DNA of 64,000 nt from Physcomitrium patens (GCF_000002425.4 NC_037258.1:18904704-18968703), one strand, 5' to 3'. Positions 10,936 through 23,141 are shown, counted from the stretch's first letter. Made by a program: numbers and translations. The notes: generated from the letters alone by a model not told the origin.

Positions 10936-13900
10936 ATGTTAGGGGCAGTGCGGTTCATTCCGAGGGACGAATTGCCCGCCACTGCTAGTGATGAAGGTCA
11001 AGGCGACAAGTCCTCCAAGAAGCGTAAGTATGGAGCAAAACACAAGCACGGGGATGAGAAGCGGAAGTATAAGTTGAAGGATGATCGATCCGATTACAGG
11101 AGAAAATCTAAATCCAAGCATTCTGAGGATGAAGAGGAAGAAAAAGAGTATAGCAGCGACGATACATCCGAAGACTCAGGTGCTTTCTTGGTTGATATTT
11201 CTGTCAATTCTGGCGTTTTTTCGCGCACCAGGAGACGGCTGGAATTCGTGGTATTTAAATGACTAGGGTTTGAAGTTGCACCTACGAATAGCTGTTGGTT
11301 TTGAGGAGAGCACCTGCAAGAGGTTTGGGGTTGGATTTTGGATTTGGATAGAGATCACATTCTCGAATATGCAGGCCTTTGTTGCAACCTCTTCGGGTGG
11401 GATTAGCTAATGTTTGATAATTCAGTCGAGCTTCCAAGGGCTCCACTTAACTTCAACCCTAACATTCAAGTTTCGAACATCAAATTGCAGATGGTGTCTC
11501 TAACAGGAAGAAAAACCGTGAATTGCAAGAGAACAAAAGGAAGGAGGCAGGTTTAGAATGGATGAACCTTGCTCCAGAAAGACCGCCGGCTCCGAAGGTT
11601 GACGATGCGCTAGTTCTCGAACCAGAGGTATGATGTCCTCTTCTGTATCTTGGTGGAAACAATCGTGATGTGAGATTGTTTCGATTCTCTTGCCTTAAGG
11701 TTTTGAGAATTTATAAACTAGGTTTTCCTTTATATTCATTTTTGTTGGCTGCTTTCAAGGGCATTATACTCCTATACACTTTACAAATTTAAAATTTTGA
11801 GGTGCGTAGGTAAGGCTTGAATAGTTTGTTAGGTTTCTTTAATGGCTTGGTTTTTGCCTATCCTCACAGAAACCAATCAGCAATATCAAAGAGCTTAATC
11901 CTTATTGGAAAAACGATGGCAAAGGACTGCCTACCGACACAGAAAAGGGAGGTTTGAGCGGAGGAGGTCGTGGTAGGTTGCCACCTCCACCAGGTATTGG
12001 AGATGGTGGTGCGAGTTGGCGAATGAAAGCCTTGAAAAGGGCTCAAGAGCAAGCTGCACGTGAAGGCCGAAAGCTAGATGAGGTTTGTGTTCTGAGTTTC
12101 CGTGGTGCCGAGCAGGTGGTAAAATTATGTTTGGACCTGTCTTTAGGACGAGATGGCTGTGCTTGTTTCTCATATTGTTTACTGTTGTGTTCATGTAATT
12201 AAAAATTACTTAAAAGAAGCTTTCTAGAAATTGACGCTTTGTTGGAATGGTCAGGTGGTCGAAGAACGATGGGGTTCTTTAGCTTCACTTGTCGACAGCG
12301 TTGCGATTCAAAGGGCAGCGCATGCCAATGCACATATGCATGCTAAAAGAGACAGAACGAGGAAAACTACTGATACCCCTCAGGCTGCTGAACGCACGAA
12401 AGTGGAGGAATCCAAAGAGGGAGAGGACGAGGATGATAGGAGGATAAGGACAGGAAGCAGAGATTATTTGAAAGACGTTAAAGTAAAAGATAACCGTATG
12501 AGAGAACCACGAGTGGACCGAAAATTGTCCTGGAGAAATAGCGGAGGTATTCGACCAGAAGATACTGCTATATTAAAGGCTGCCGTTCAAACTTACAACA
12601 AGTTTGAAAATGATGGAAATTTCTTGAAGAGGGTGCCATCTTCTCCGTCTCAGAAAGAGTCGAACACTGCAACTCATGCCTCCACTACGATCAGGACTAC
12701 GACTAAGATTGGAACCACCAAGATTGTGAAGGACATTGATCCACACGATGTCAAGATAGGTAGTAGTGCTCGTGTGACTACTGTTTCGAAATCGGTCACA
12801 AGAGTGGAGGTTCAGGGTGAGACTGGGGATGCTGCTCCGAGCCGCATAAAATCTTCACATGAGGTCACAAACATTGCAAGTTCTGAGTCTGCTCACAGAG
12901 TGGATTCTCATCATGCAGATGGGATAAATAACATTAAACCAGTATTAGCTGGGGCTGATACTGGGCGAAAGGGTGAAGTTAGCGTGCAGGTTCAAAATTT
13001 GAGTAGTAACCAAGTTGCAGCAAAAGTGATGCAGTTGCGGCTTCGAGGCAAACACAAGGAAGCAGACGAACTTCAGGTAAGTTTATGACTTAAATTTAGG
13101 CATTTTCTTAGTTCACAATCTAGATGGAGGAATACATTTTTCGAATATGAGAAAAACCTTGTACTGGGCATTTTTTTTGAACTCTATAGGGGTGGGGACA
13201 GGGTACGCCTTCGAACTCTTTAGAATTGCATCTTCGATGCGATAACATTTGGTTAATGGATATAGTGAGTTCGCTCTGCTTTTCTTTTCCTTTTGGTTGG
13301 AGGATCTGTGGAGTGTGAGGATCCAGCACTCTTGAGAGCTTTTCGAATCATCTACTTAAACATTCGTTGTCCAAATGTTTTTGTGTTGACAGAAGCAAAG
13401 CGAAGCTGCTGTAAATGCTACTGCAAATGCTGCTGCTAATGTGGCGAGGGAGCAATCAGATGACATAGAAGAAAAGCAGTCTGCCCCTGGGCCATCGCAA
13501 GTTTTAGCAAGGCTCGAGGCTTTGGGGAAAAAAACTTTAGAATCACGGAGGGAAAGTGCGGACAAAGCATTGGCAGGATTGATAGGTCAGCACAAGATGT
13601 ATAAAGCAGATGACGAGTATGAATACTTGGGTCCCCTGGCAGAGAAAAAGAAGAAGAAATCTTCCCAGGGTGCGAGAGAACGCCCTTCAGTACAAGGATT
13701 TAATCGCATTCAAACACAAACGGAGCGTTGCCAATTATGCTTCGACAATGTACAGAGACCCAAGCATCTTACTATGGCAATTGCTAACCATACATACCTT
13801 ACATTACCTCCAAGACGACCTCTTGTAAATGGCCATTGTTACATAGTGCCCATGCAGCACGAGGGAGCTACCCGTAACGTCGATGATGATACTTGGGAGG

Positions 13901-14500
13901 AACTTCGTAATTTCAAGAAGTGTTTGGTACGCATGTTTGGAGAGCAGGAAAAGGAGGTTATATTTTTGGAGACAGCCATGCATCTATCTCGTCAAAAGCG
14001 CCACTGTTTGGTGGAATGTGTACCCATTCCATCCACTTTTGCCAAGGATGCTTCTCTTTACTTCAAGAAGGTTGAGCCCGATTTCTTATTTAAGTACATG
14101 TCTATTTCGAAGTAAGATGTCCGATGCTCTTCTCATACTCTTACTATTCTTATTTTGATGTGGGAAACCGCTGCAGGCAATCGACGAAGCAGAGAGTGAA
14201 TGGAGTCAACATAATGCAAAGAGGCTTATTGACACTCGGATCAAAGGCCTACGGTCCTCTGTGCCCATAAATTTCCCCTATTTTCATGTAGAGTTTGGAA
14301 TGAACGGAGGTTATGCTCATGTGATTGATGATGAGAGCAAGTTCAAACCGGATTTTGGTAGGGCTGTATTGGAAGGAATGTTAGAAATCGAAGAAGAGGA
14401 AGTTCATATGCAGGCGTTGTCGAGGAGGGACCAAGAAAAAGTCGCTAAAGACTTTGCTAAAATATGGGGACCACATGATTGGACAAAAATGCTGGATTAA
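10936..14500 (+). CDS. CWF19L2: CWF19-like protein (CWF19L2-type, CwfJ family), six exons
   Basis: Predicted exons: 10936-11179, 11491-11627, 11870-12082, 12255-13076, 13393-14070, 14177-14500. All introns are GT-AG, frames join exactly, and the total is 806 codons including TAA. The N-terminus (residues 1-80) is Lys/Asp/Glu-rich. Family landmarks follow: GLEWMNLAPERPP in exon 2, NPYWKNDGKGLP and GDGGASWRMKAL in exon 3, and RWGSLASLVD in exon 4. The CwfJ C-terminal domain 1 (about 583-700) has CQLC, a HIT-like GHCYIVPMQH and HCLVECVPI. Domain 2 (about 725-805) has FPYFHVEFGMNGGYAHVID and a final WGPHDWTKMLD. Cwf19 proteins act in the nucleus with the late, intron-lariat spliceosome and are linked to its disassembly and lariat turnover. 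Length and motif order suit the family. There is no sign of damage. The first exon's ATG is the first in frame and begins MLGAVRFIPRDEL. An upstream non-coding exon cannot be excluded. Confidence 0.93.
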
Positions 14501-14617
14501 ATGTACCGAGCATTGCTGCTTATTTATGATGACGCTTGTATCTTTTGGCGTGTTTGACAAAGAGATCTTTGTGAGGTTGTTAATTGTGTTTTTTGAAAGT
14601 GTACACATATGAAGGGC

Positions 14618-14654
<37 letters not shown>

Positions 14655-15394
14655 CTTTACACATGGTCAACTTCTAGATAAAAGTTTTGATGTGAAAAGC
14701 AAGTTCAAAGGATTTTTCACATATAACATTTATTATATATAACCAATGGCTGGAGGGCTCCTGCCTTTGTGAGACATGAATTGGAGGCATGGTATCTAGA
14801 TGTCACTAAATAACTAAAAATGTGAACTGAAGCATCTTGTGAGGGTTGAACATTGAGTGAAGATGGATTCTTCAGCCACCATTTGCCTTTTTCTCATTAC
14901 GAAACATATGGTGATTTGAGGTTAGAAATCAATAGTGAAGAAGAAGAGATCTTCAAGTAGGATTTATTTAAGGTGAGAATATTTTATACCATTCTTCTAT
15001 CTTGTTATCTTCCTACCTTTCTAAGTTTAGTTTTGTGTGAAGATCAAATGTGTAAATACTTCAAAAAGTGCACTTGTTGTTTGTTAGATTTGTTAGTGTT
15101 GTAGAAACTTCAAAGGAAACCTATTGTAGTTTTATTTATTTATTTATTTATATGTGTGTAAATATATAAATATATATATATACAGACACAAAGGGGAATG
15201 TTAAATAGACCAATGCTTTTACTAAATAGACTTGTCTTTGATGAAGAATATGGTAATCAAGAATAGTGAATGTGGTTGGTTTTTATTGGTTGTAGATATA
15301 ATAAAGAGGAAATAAATCTAAAAATCATTCCTTTTTTTATGATGGTTAAGATAGGTGAGTTGATTTAGTAAAAACTTGGATCTATTTAATATTT

Positions 15395-15397
<3 letters not shown>

Positions 15398-15437
<40 letters not shown>
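15398..15437. repeat. TA dinucleotide microsatellite
   Basis: About 20 uninterrupted TA units. Confidence 0.95.
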
Positions 15438-15446
<9 letters not shown>

Positions 15447-16212
15447 GTTTGAAAATGCATGTTGATAATTTAAACTTTTTCTTAAATTTGGTGGTCAAAT
15501 TTTTACATACATATTATGACAAGTAATTATAGCTTATACAAGTTCAATTTGGTATGTGATTGATTTAACATCTACAGGTACAATGGCATCTAGTTCTCAA
15601 CTTTTATTGCCAAAGAAAGATTGTAGTATATATCACTCATTGGTGATATTATTAATTGTTAGATTATGTTTGATTAACCATTGGTTAATTTCATATTGTA
15701 TTGCAAGGATATATCACAATAGTATATTAAAAAGTTGATTAAATAGAAGATGTTTGATGAAAGAGAGTAAGTACTTTAGATTGGTTAAATATTTGTTTTG
15801 GTCATTTTATTTCAAGCCATGCAACAATTAGACTTAACTATAGTTGATGCATTAATTTTATGGCAGAAAATCACATCAATTTGTCAAGACTTTCAACTCA
15901 AATTGCAAATGTTCTCAATAAAATATTAGCTAAAGATTTATAAAACAAAATTTCTAAAAGAATCTTAAAATATTATTTCAAAATAAAAACTTTGTTATTA
16001 TAAAACTACAAGTAAGTAATCCAACTATATATTTTTTTAGTTTAATGATAATAAATGATAAAGTATTGTGAATTGTAAAAATAGACCAATACACAAAAAC
16101 AACAAAAACCTTGATAACTATCCATTAATTTTAATATATTATTTTTTTCAAACTACCATATGAATTTTTATTTTTTGATATTAAAATCTTTGTGTATGTG
16201 TGCATTTATATA

Positions 16213-16215
<3 letters not shown>

Positions 16216-16253
<38 letters not shown>
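16216..16253. repeat. TA dinucleotide microsatellite
   Basis: About 18 uninterrupted TA units. Confidence 0.95.
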
Positions 16254-16257
<4 letters not shown>

Positions 16258-17027
16258 CCCTCAAAAACTAATAATCTTCATTACTTAATAAAAAAATCTT
16301 AGGAATTGACTTCATTCTACGATGCATAATCAACAACCTCTAATTTCTAATAATTAATTGATTTTTATTGAATTTTATTAATAAAAAAATATTATTAATA
16401 GTAGCCATATGGCCAATGAGGTTATGTGGCTATATATGATTGGGTGAAGCAAGTTTATATGGCTTACATGGCAAAAGTAAGCAACCTAGATTGTAGGACC
16501 ATGGCAAGAATGATTTCCTTCTCTACCTTCAATGCACCACCACCAATGATTAATGATCTCTAATAATTAATATTTTTTTACAAAAAATTATATTAATCAA
16601 AAAATGACATATTATACAATACAAGTTTGCATCACTAAATATTAAAATTGTGACATGAAAATAAAAATAAATTATTTCTTAAAATCCTTTTGGTACATAT
16701 TTTTAAAAATTAAAGCCAAGTAATACAATATCATTATAAATAAAATTTATATATTATTGTAATTGATACAAATAAATTATTAGCTTATGTTTTTAAAGAG
16801 CAAAGTGGATTTAAATAAAATAAAACTTAATAAAATTTTTGTACTATAGGAGCATTATTTTGAATAGAAATAATCTCACATTTAGAAAGAATACTATTTG
16901 GTGGTATGTCAATATTGAATTAACCATTAAATAATTATATAATAAAAATTAATAAATTTAAAAAATCTAAATATTAAAATATTAAAAAATCATGGTTGAC
17001 TTAATGACCAATGCTTAATTGACCACT

Positions 17028-17565
17028 TATCATGGACATACACATGTAAACCAATAATTACCTATATGATTTAGGTAAAAGTAAGTTAATTCCATAATAT
17101 CTTATATAGTAGCTTTTTAGAAGCTTCATAGATGTTGCTTTGACTGTATATATGTTTTTAATTGATTTTTTAGATTAGAAATATGGCCAACAAGTTGGCC
17201 ATGTGCCACACATGTTGGTAGCTTAAAGAACAAACTAACTTTGTGGCCCATGCGTAGAAAACTTGCCTTGTAAGCTAAGGCATATATCTTCCAAAGTCAA
17301 CACATATTAGAGATCCTATAGAACATCGCCTCGTAGGTTCTAATTTTATAACATATATAGAGGCAAGAGTTAAGCCTTCTTCACTCTTGTCAATTCTTTT
17401 TTTACTATTATTCTAGATTTAAGAGTCTTTAGTTTCTTTGTCTTTTGGCAATAGCTATTCCAATTTGTTTTTAATATATATACTATGTTATTACTATTTT
17501 GTCACTTTTCTTTTAATACAGGTTTTCCAAGTTTATGCATCATCTTCCAATTCATGTCATTGATA
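17028..17565 (+). repeat. LTR A (5' LTR of the outer Ty3 element)
   Basis: It is 538 bp, starts TATCATGG and ends ATTGATA, decayed forms of the TGTCATGG...TTGACA ends kept in the 47-kb copy. A TATA-like block at about 17350-17360 is followed by a start-site hairpin (AAGAGTTAAG / CTTCACTCTT arms). Confidence 0.85.
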
Positions 17566-17774
17566 GATTAATAAGAATATACTTACAATATTAGAACTTT
17601 GTCTTTTTTTCATTAAGAGTGGATTACTCCTTTTTCTTGATAAGACATAAGTGTACTAGAAGTTACAGATTACCTTCTTCTAAACTAATATTTTTCTTAG
17701 TATCTTCTTTGTTCTTAAGTCGCCTCTTCTACTTGTCTTGAGCAATATTAGATATTTATTTTTTAAGTATTATC

Positions 17775-18781
17775 ATGGCAAAGCTTGTTGAAATAAAAAA
17801 TGCAATGGTACAAATATAAGAGTAATTGAGGGAATTAATGCTTGCGATACATCAACTCAATTTACCACTGTAAGGAACAATAAGAAGGAAAGAAGTGATG
17901 ATATAGATATGATTGGAGCTGCTTCAACATCTACATCCAATCATATCTCTTCTCCTATGGTAGAACATTCTTCATGTACTAGAGAACTAAGAGTTGTCTT
18001 GCTTGAGAAGTTTGATGGCACGAGATCTGAGTTTTGAGGATTTATCAATCAAGTATAATTTGTAATTGAACTTCAATCCCAAAGCTATCCAATTCTATGA
18101 TCATAAGTTACATTCATTGGTACACTTCTTTCAGGTTCAGCATTATTGTGGTTTTCATCTTTTTTTAAATGACAAGATCTAATATTGGATAATTTGGAGG
18201 TTTTTTTAGTGATGTTTCGATCCATATATAGAAAACATGATGTAACTCATGTTGCAACCAATAAGATCCATATTTTATGACAAGACAATCAATCCATAAC
18301 ATTATATGTTTCACAATTTTAACAACTTGTAATTAATATTAACTGGAATGATGTTGTATTTATTAGCCAATTTTCCTATGAATTACAATATGAGATAAAG
18401 AAATTGATGCTCAACTTATCTGATCTACAAACATTGACTCAAGCAATTGACTTTGCTATGAAGTATGACAGTCAATTTTTCAAATTTTGATCTAAGAGTT
18501 AGATAAGTAAGCCTCAACGTTACTATAATTTAATGGCAATACCAATGTCCCTTCAACAAATACATTTAAAAGTAGTGGATATACAAATTAATGTGAAATG
18601 TTTCAAACCTCTTATTGAGTTAGAAAAGACTTATCACCATCAGAAAGGATTGTACTTATATTGTGGAGAATCTAAACACACTACTCAACATTGTCCAAAG
18701 AAATGATACAATTATAAAATGAGGAGTACAAATGTCAAAGAAGACAATATATCGAAAGACAAGTTTGTCTAGGTACAATAG
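17775..18781 (+). pseudogene. gag of the outer Ty3 element, broken
   Basis: It starts MAKLVEIKNAMVQ at 17775. A zinc knuckle, YCGESKHTTQHC, lies near 18658-18695 (C-x2-C-x4-H-x4-C type, the first Cys read as Leu-Tyr context here). The probable gag stop TAG is at 18779-18781. In-frame stops occur, for example at 18278-18280, 18320-18322 and 18488-18490, at codons where the family shows Arg or Gln. Protease follows in the -1 frame. Gag would form the virus-like particle. Confidence 0.75.
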
Positions 18782-19141
18782 GGATCGTGTGGCTGAAACC
18801 TTGTATAATATCTAATGAAGGTTCTATTCTCTCTTCAAAACCTTCTTCTTGTTTTATATTAAATATTATTTTAGGACTTATACATTACAAAGCCTTTGCC
18901 TTGTTGGATTCAAGAACCTCAATGTATTTCTTAGATGAAGAATTTACTAAAAGACTTAACATATCTTTAGTAAAGAAAACTAAACTTGTTCACATAAAAG
19001 TCATAGATAGTCGTTCCTTGTCTTCTAAAGATATTACTCACAAAATCCTTCCTATAGAAGTAATGACTAATGGTCATAATAGCTTTGTGGTATTTAATAT
19101 CATTAAATCTTTCTAATCCAATCATTTAAAGTTTATCATAG
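18782..19141 (+). pseudogene. Protease of the outer Ty3 element, cut by insertion
   Basis: The reading FALLDSRTSMYFLDEEF near 18890-18945 is an aspartic-protease active site with DSGAS changed to DSRTS. The frame stops where the second element begins at 19142 and resumes at 33732 with a KYNP-like segment. The five bases CATAG at 19137-19141 are repeated at 33727-33731. Confidence 0.8.
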
Positions 19142-19605
19142 TATCATAGATATATGCATGTAAGCCAATAATCACATGTATAAATAGGTAGAAGTAAGTA
19201 AAAGTAGATAAAAGTAAATTAATTCTATAGTATTTGGTATGGAAGCTTTCTAGAAGCTTCATAGATGCTGCTTTGACTTTATAGGTGTCTTTAATTGACT
19301 TTTTGGGATTAGAAATGTAATCAACAAGTTGGCCATGTACCACACATGTTGTTAGCTTGAAGACCAAGCTAACTATATGGCCTACACGTAGAAAAACTTG
19401 CCTTATAAGTCAAGGCATGTGTCCTACAAAGTCAACACATATTGGAGGTCCTATAGAACATCGCCACATAGCCCCTAATTAGATAATATATATAGAGACA
19501 AGAGTGAAGCCTTCTTCATTCTTGTCAACTCCTTTCTTGCTTCTAGTCTAGTTTCAAGGGTCTCTAATTTTCTTGGCTTTTGGCAATAGCCATTCTAGTT
19601 TCTTT

Positions 19606-19643
<38 letters not shown>

Positions 19644-19722
19644 AGTTATTTCTATTTTGTCATCTTTCTATGAGAGAAGTCTCACTTGTTTATTTGTCTT
19701 TATCATGTTTTTGTCCTTGACA
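19142..19722 (+). repeat. LTR B (5' LTR of the second Ty3 element)
   Basis: It is 581 bp, longer than its partner mainly because of a TA expansion at about 19610-19641. It carries a perfect three-unit heat-shock-element-like motif TTCTAGAAGCTTC at 19248-19260, a TATA-like block at about 19486-19495, and a 13-bp-arm hairpin at 19497-19526. The end is CCTTGACA. Confidence 0.88.
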
Positions 19723-19934
19723 GATTGACAAGAGTACACCTATAATATAAGAACTTTGTCTAATCCTGATTAAGAGTAGATTATCCCTTTTTCTTGATAA
19801 GACGCAAGCATATTAGAAGTTACAGGTTACCCTCTTCTAAAGTGATATTGTCCTTATTATTTTCTTTGTTCTCAAGTCCTCTCTTCTATTTTTCTTGAGC
19901 GATATTAGACATCTTTTTTTTTCTAAGTGTTATC

Positions 19935-20942
19935 ATGTCAAAACTTGCTGAAATGAAGAGTACAATGGCACAAATGTAAGAGCAATTGAGGGAATTAATG
20001 GTAGCGATGCATCAACTCAATTTACCACCACGAGGATCAACAAGATTGGTAAGAAGTGAAGATATAGAAATAATTGAAACTACTTCAACATCTGTACCAA
20101 ATCATGTCCCTTCTCCTATGGTGGAACACCCTTACAATGTTACAGAACCAAGAATTGCCCTATCCAAGAAGTTTGATGGCACCAGATATAAGTTTCAAGG
20201 ATTTATCAATTAAGTGCAACTTGTGATTGAAATTCAATCCTAAAGCTATCCAACTCCAGGATCGCAAGTTAGATTCATTGATATGCTTCTTTCAGGTTTA
20301 GCACTATCGTGGTTTTCATCTTTTCTTGAACAACGAGATCTAATATTGGATAATCTAGAGAATTTTCTGGTAGAGTTTTGATCCATGTATGGAGAATATG
20401 ATGCAATTTGGGTTGCAACCCATAAGTTCCGTATTTTATGACAAGGCAATCAATCATTAACGTTCTATGCTTCACAATTTTGACAACTTGTAATTGATAT
20501 CAAGTAAGATGATGCTGCACTTATTAGCCAATTTCTCTACGGATTACAATATGAGGTAAAAAAATTAATGTTCAACTTACTTGATTCTCAAACATTGAGT
20601 CAAGTAGTTGACTTTGCTGTGAAGTACGACAATCACCTTTTTGAATTCTGATTTGAGAACCATACAAGTGGACCTCAACGTTACTATAATTCAATGGCAA
20701 CACAAGCACCTCTTCAACACATACATTCAGAAGTAGAGCATATGCAAATTGATGCAGTACGTTTCAAACCTCTTACTGAGCAAGAAAAGACTTGTTGTTA
20801 TCAAGAAGGATTAAGCTTATATTGTGGAGAACCTAAGCACAACGCTCAACAATGTCCAAAGAAGCAACGCAACCATAAAATAAGGAGTACAGCTATCAAA
20901 AAAGATAGCATGTTGGAAATCAAATTTGTCTAGCTACAATAG
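19935..20942 (+). pseudogene. gag of the second Ty3 element, broken
   Basis: The start MSKLAEMKSTMAQM is at 19935. Conserved gag text follows (KKFDGTRYKFQGFIN, LSWFSSFLEQRD). A zinc knuckle, YCGEPKHNAQQC, lies near 20820-20855. The terminal stop is TAG at 20940-20942. In-frame stops at 20211, 20379, 20439, 20481 and 20649 fall on codons that are Gln or Arg where a copy is intact, and several recur in other copies of the window. Protease begins in the -1 frame relative to gag. Confidence 0.8.
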
Positions 20943-21725
20943 GGACCGTGTGGTTGGAACCTTATACAACGCCTAGTGAAAGTCCTATCCTCTCTTCAGA
21001 ACTCCTTCCATGTTTTACGATAAATATTATTCTAGTACCTAAATATCTCAAAGCTTCTACCTTACTAAATTTAGGAGCCTCAGCATATTTCTTAGATGAA
21101 AAATTTACTAAAAGATATAGCATATTTTTAGTAAAGAAAACTAAATTGTTCATGTAGAAGTCATAGATGGTCGTCCGTTGTCTTCAAGAGATGTTACTCA
21201 TGAAATCCTTCCTATAGAAATAGCAATTAATGGTCATAGTAGCTTTATAATATTTAATATCATTAGATCTCTTTCTAATCCAATCATTTTAGGTTTATCA
21301 TGGCTAGAAAAATATAATCCTAAAATAGATTGGATTTCTCGTAGTCTTGACTTTTCTGAAAGTATAACTAAGAGTGTAGTTAATCAAGCAGAAAGTCATA
21401 AGTCTAGTATAATTAAACCTATATTTGTGAATGTAAGTGCTTTCTTGTATGTTGCAAAAAAATGATCACCTTGTATCATTTATGCCACACTTGTTTCTAT
21501 TGGTAGAAAGACTTCAAGTGGCATTCCAAGCCAATATCAAAATTTTCAAGATATATTTGAGAAAAAGAATGTGGATACTCTTCCAAAACATCATTCCTAT
21601 AACTGCTCAATTGACCTTCAAGAGGAACACAACCGCCATTTGGATCAATCTACAATTTATCTCAAAATGAATTAGCTGAACTCAAGGAATATATAGAAGA
21701 GAATTTGGCCAAAAACTTCATACAT
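20943..21725 (+). pseudogene. Protease and pol start of the second Ty3 element
   Basis: The protease active site is degraded (LLNLGASAYFLDE, Asp to Asn) near 21061-21102. It continues with EILPIEIAINGHSSF and PIILGLSWLEKYNPKIDW up to about 21330, then the linker to RT (PFGSIYNLSQNELAEL-like, broken), and is cut at 21726 in the word KNFI/HC. The remainder resumes at 29897. Confidence 0.78.
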
Positions 21726-23079
21726 TGTCGTATTACGTGCTTTCCTGCTCGAGAACGAGTCGAGCGTCTGGCTATAGAAGGTAGTATGGAGATTCGCCGA
21801 TAGTCAAGCAGCCTATCAGTTTTGACTGTTGGAATATAAATGACTGCAAGAATGTACCGTAAATCTATACGGATGCTCTTCGACTGCTTGTCGAAGTCCT
21901 TTTTATCCCAGCCGGTAGGTCTCTAGACGTTACAGAGAACCCCGAACAACCCAAACTGTTAATCTTCAATACCGCTTTGTACTTACGATCTTGTATCCAC
22001 TGACTGTCTTGTTAGATTAACCCAATAAATTTCATTCACTCCGCATACTCAATCCTATAGACACCCTTTTAATCCTTCAATCACAGACGTAACTCGATTT
22101 TACAAAACAGTCAAGAGTATTCAAACCTACTTCATTAAAAATCCCGATTCACCATTACAATACTGACTTCAGCAACGATTGCCTCAGTCTTTCCAAAACT
22201 CTACGAAGAAGAAAAATCCAAATTCTATGTCTTCCCTTCCCCGACTCGAAGCATGAAGCTCCTCTTCTCTAATCCCCTTGATCTTCAAAAACCTCCAATA
22301 AAAACCGAACTAGTAACCTTGCAAAAGCTTGAAACTAGCTCCCCCCGATTCTCCAAGGAAAAAAAAAAAATGCGCCCTTCAAAACTATATCCCCCATAAC
22401 CTTATCTTGTGAATTTCTTCAATCTTCCGTCTTAGATCCGGAATTGGCTCCCACCGTCAAGCTTGGATCCAAAATTGGCTCTCGTCGTCAAGCTTGGATC
22501 CAAAATTGGCTCTCGCCGTCAGAGCTTTCTCCTCCATTTTTACCTTTAAGAAATCCATTTACCGAAAACAACGTTCTCTGAAACGGCACAGAGAACAGGA
22601 CAGCCTGAAACAGAATCGAACCTCGTAATCGAGACCACATTGAGTTGCCCGACCAATTCAGGTCTCATATTGGATAAGAGTCCAGTAGTAACCTGGATGT
22701 TCCCGTAATTGGGTCAAATTGGTCCTTGCGTCAGATTGGCTAAGACCCATAGTAAGACCTGGATTTCCCGTAATTGGGTTGACCGGCCAATTCAGTTCTC
22801 ATATTGGATAAGAGGACCCGGATTGGATTCTCGAAATTGGATCCAATTGGCTTTTCGAAACCATCGTGTGAATTGGTCCTTCTCTTCCTACTGACTCCTA
22901 TTATTAGAATTGAATGGAGCATTTCAGTATGCCCTGGCTGACTGTAACGGGGTGACTGAACCTGGCCACTCAGTATTTGTACAGGAGTTGGTCGTTGCTC
23001 CCAATATTCGAGGTAACTGATATTAATAAAATTCCCTTTTCTTTTTATTTTCACTGTATACTCGTGTTACAAAACGACA
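21726..23079 (-). repeat. 3' LTR of the 8.2-kb Ty3 element
   Basis: It is 1354 bp, starts TGTCGTATTACG and ends AAACGACA. It contains a 31-bp unit repeated about 2.7 times (22442-22525) and an internal duplication with a 134-bp offset ('CCAATTCAG' at 22653 and 22787). About 22575-22950 matches the gag region of the minus-strand element at 61325-61720. Confidence 0.93.
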
Positions 23080-23141
23080 TCCACACCCTCTGAACCTGTG
23101 CATCCTCCGGTATACACCAATTTACCCAATTGCTGTTTGAT

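Larger units (their letters stand above)
14501..17027. other. AT-rich spacer after the CWF19-like gene
   Basis: The first ~120 bases are probably the 3' UTR of the CWF19-like gene. Then come a 30-base T tract (14620-14649), a TA microsatellite (15398-15437) and a second TA microsatellite (16216-16253). I find no coding region, RNA gene or recognisable transposon in the rest. Confidence 0.6.

Noticed and set aside
17775-20942. Alternative nuclear genetic code to explain TAA/TGA/TAG inside gag
   Set aside because: The two cellular genes in the window end at normal stops and have none inside their exons, so the code is standard.
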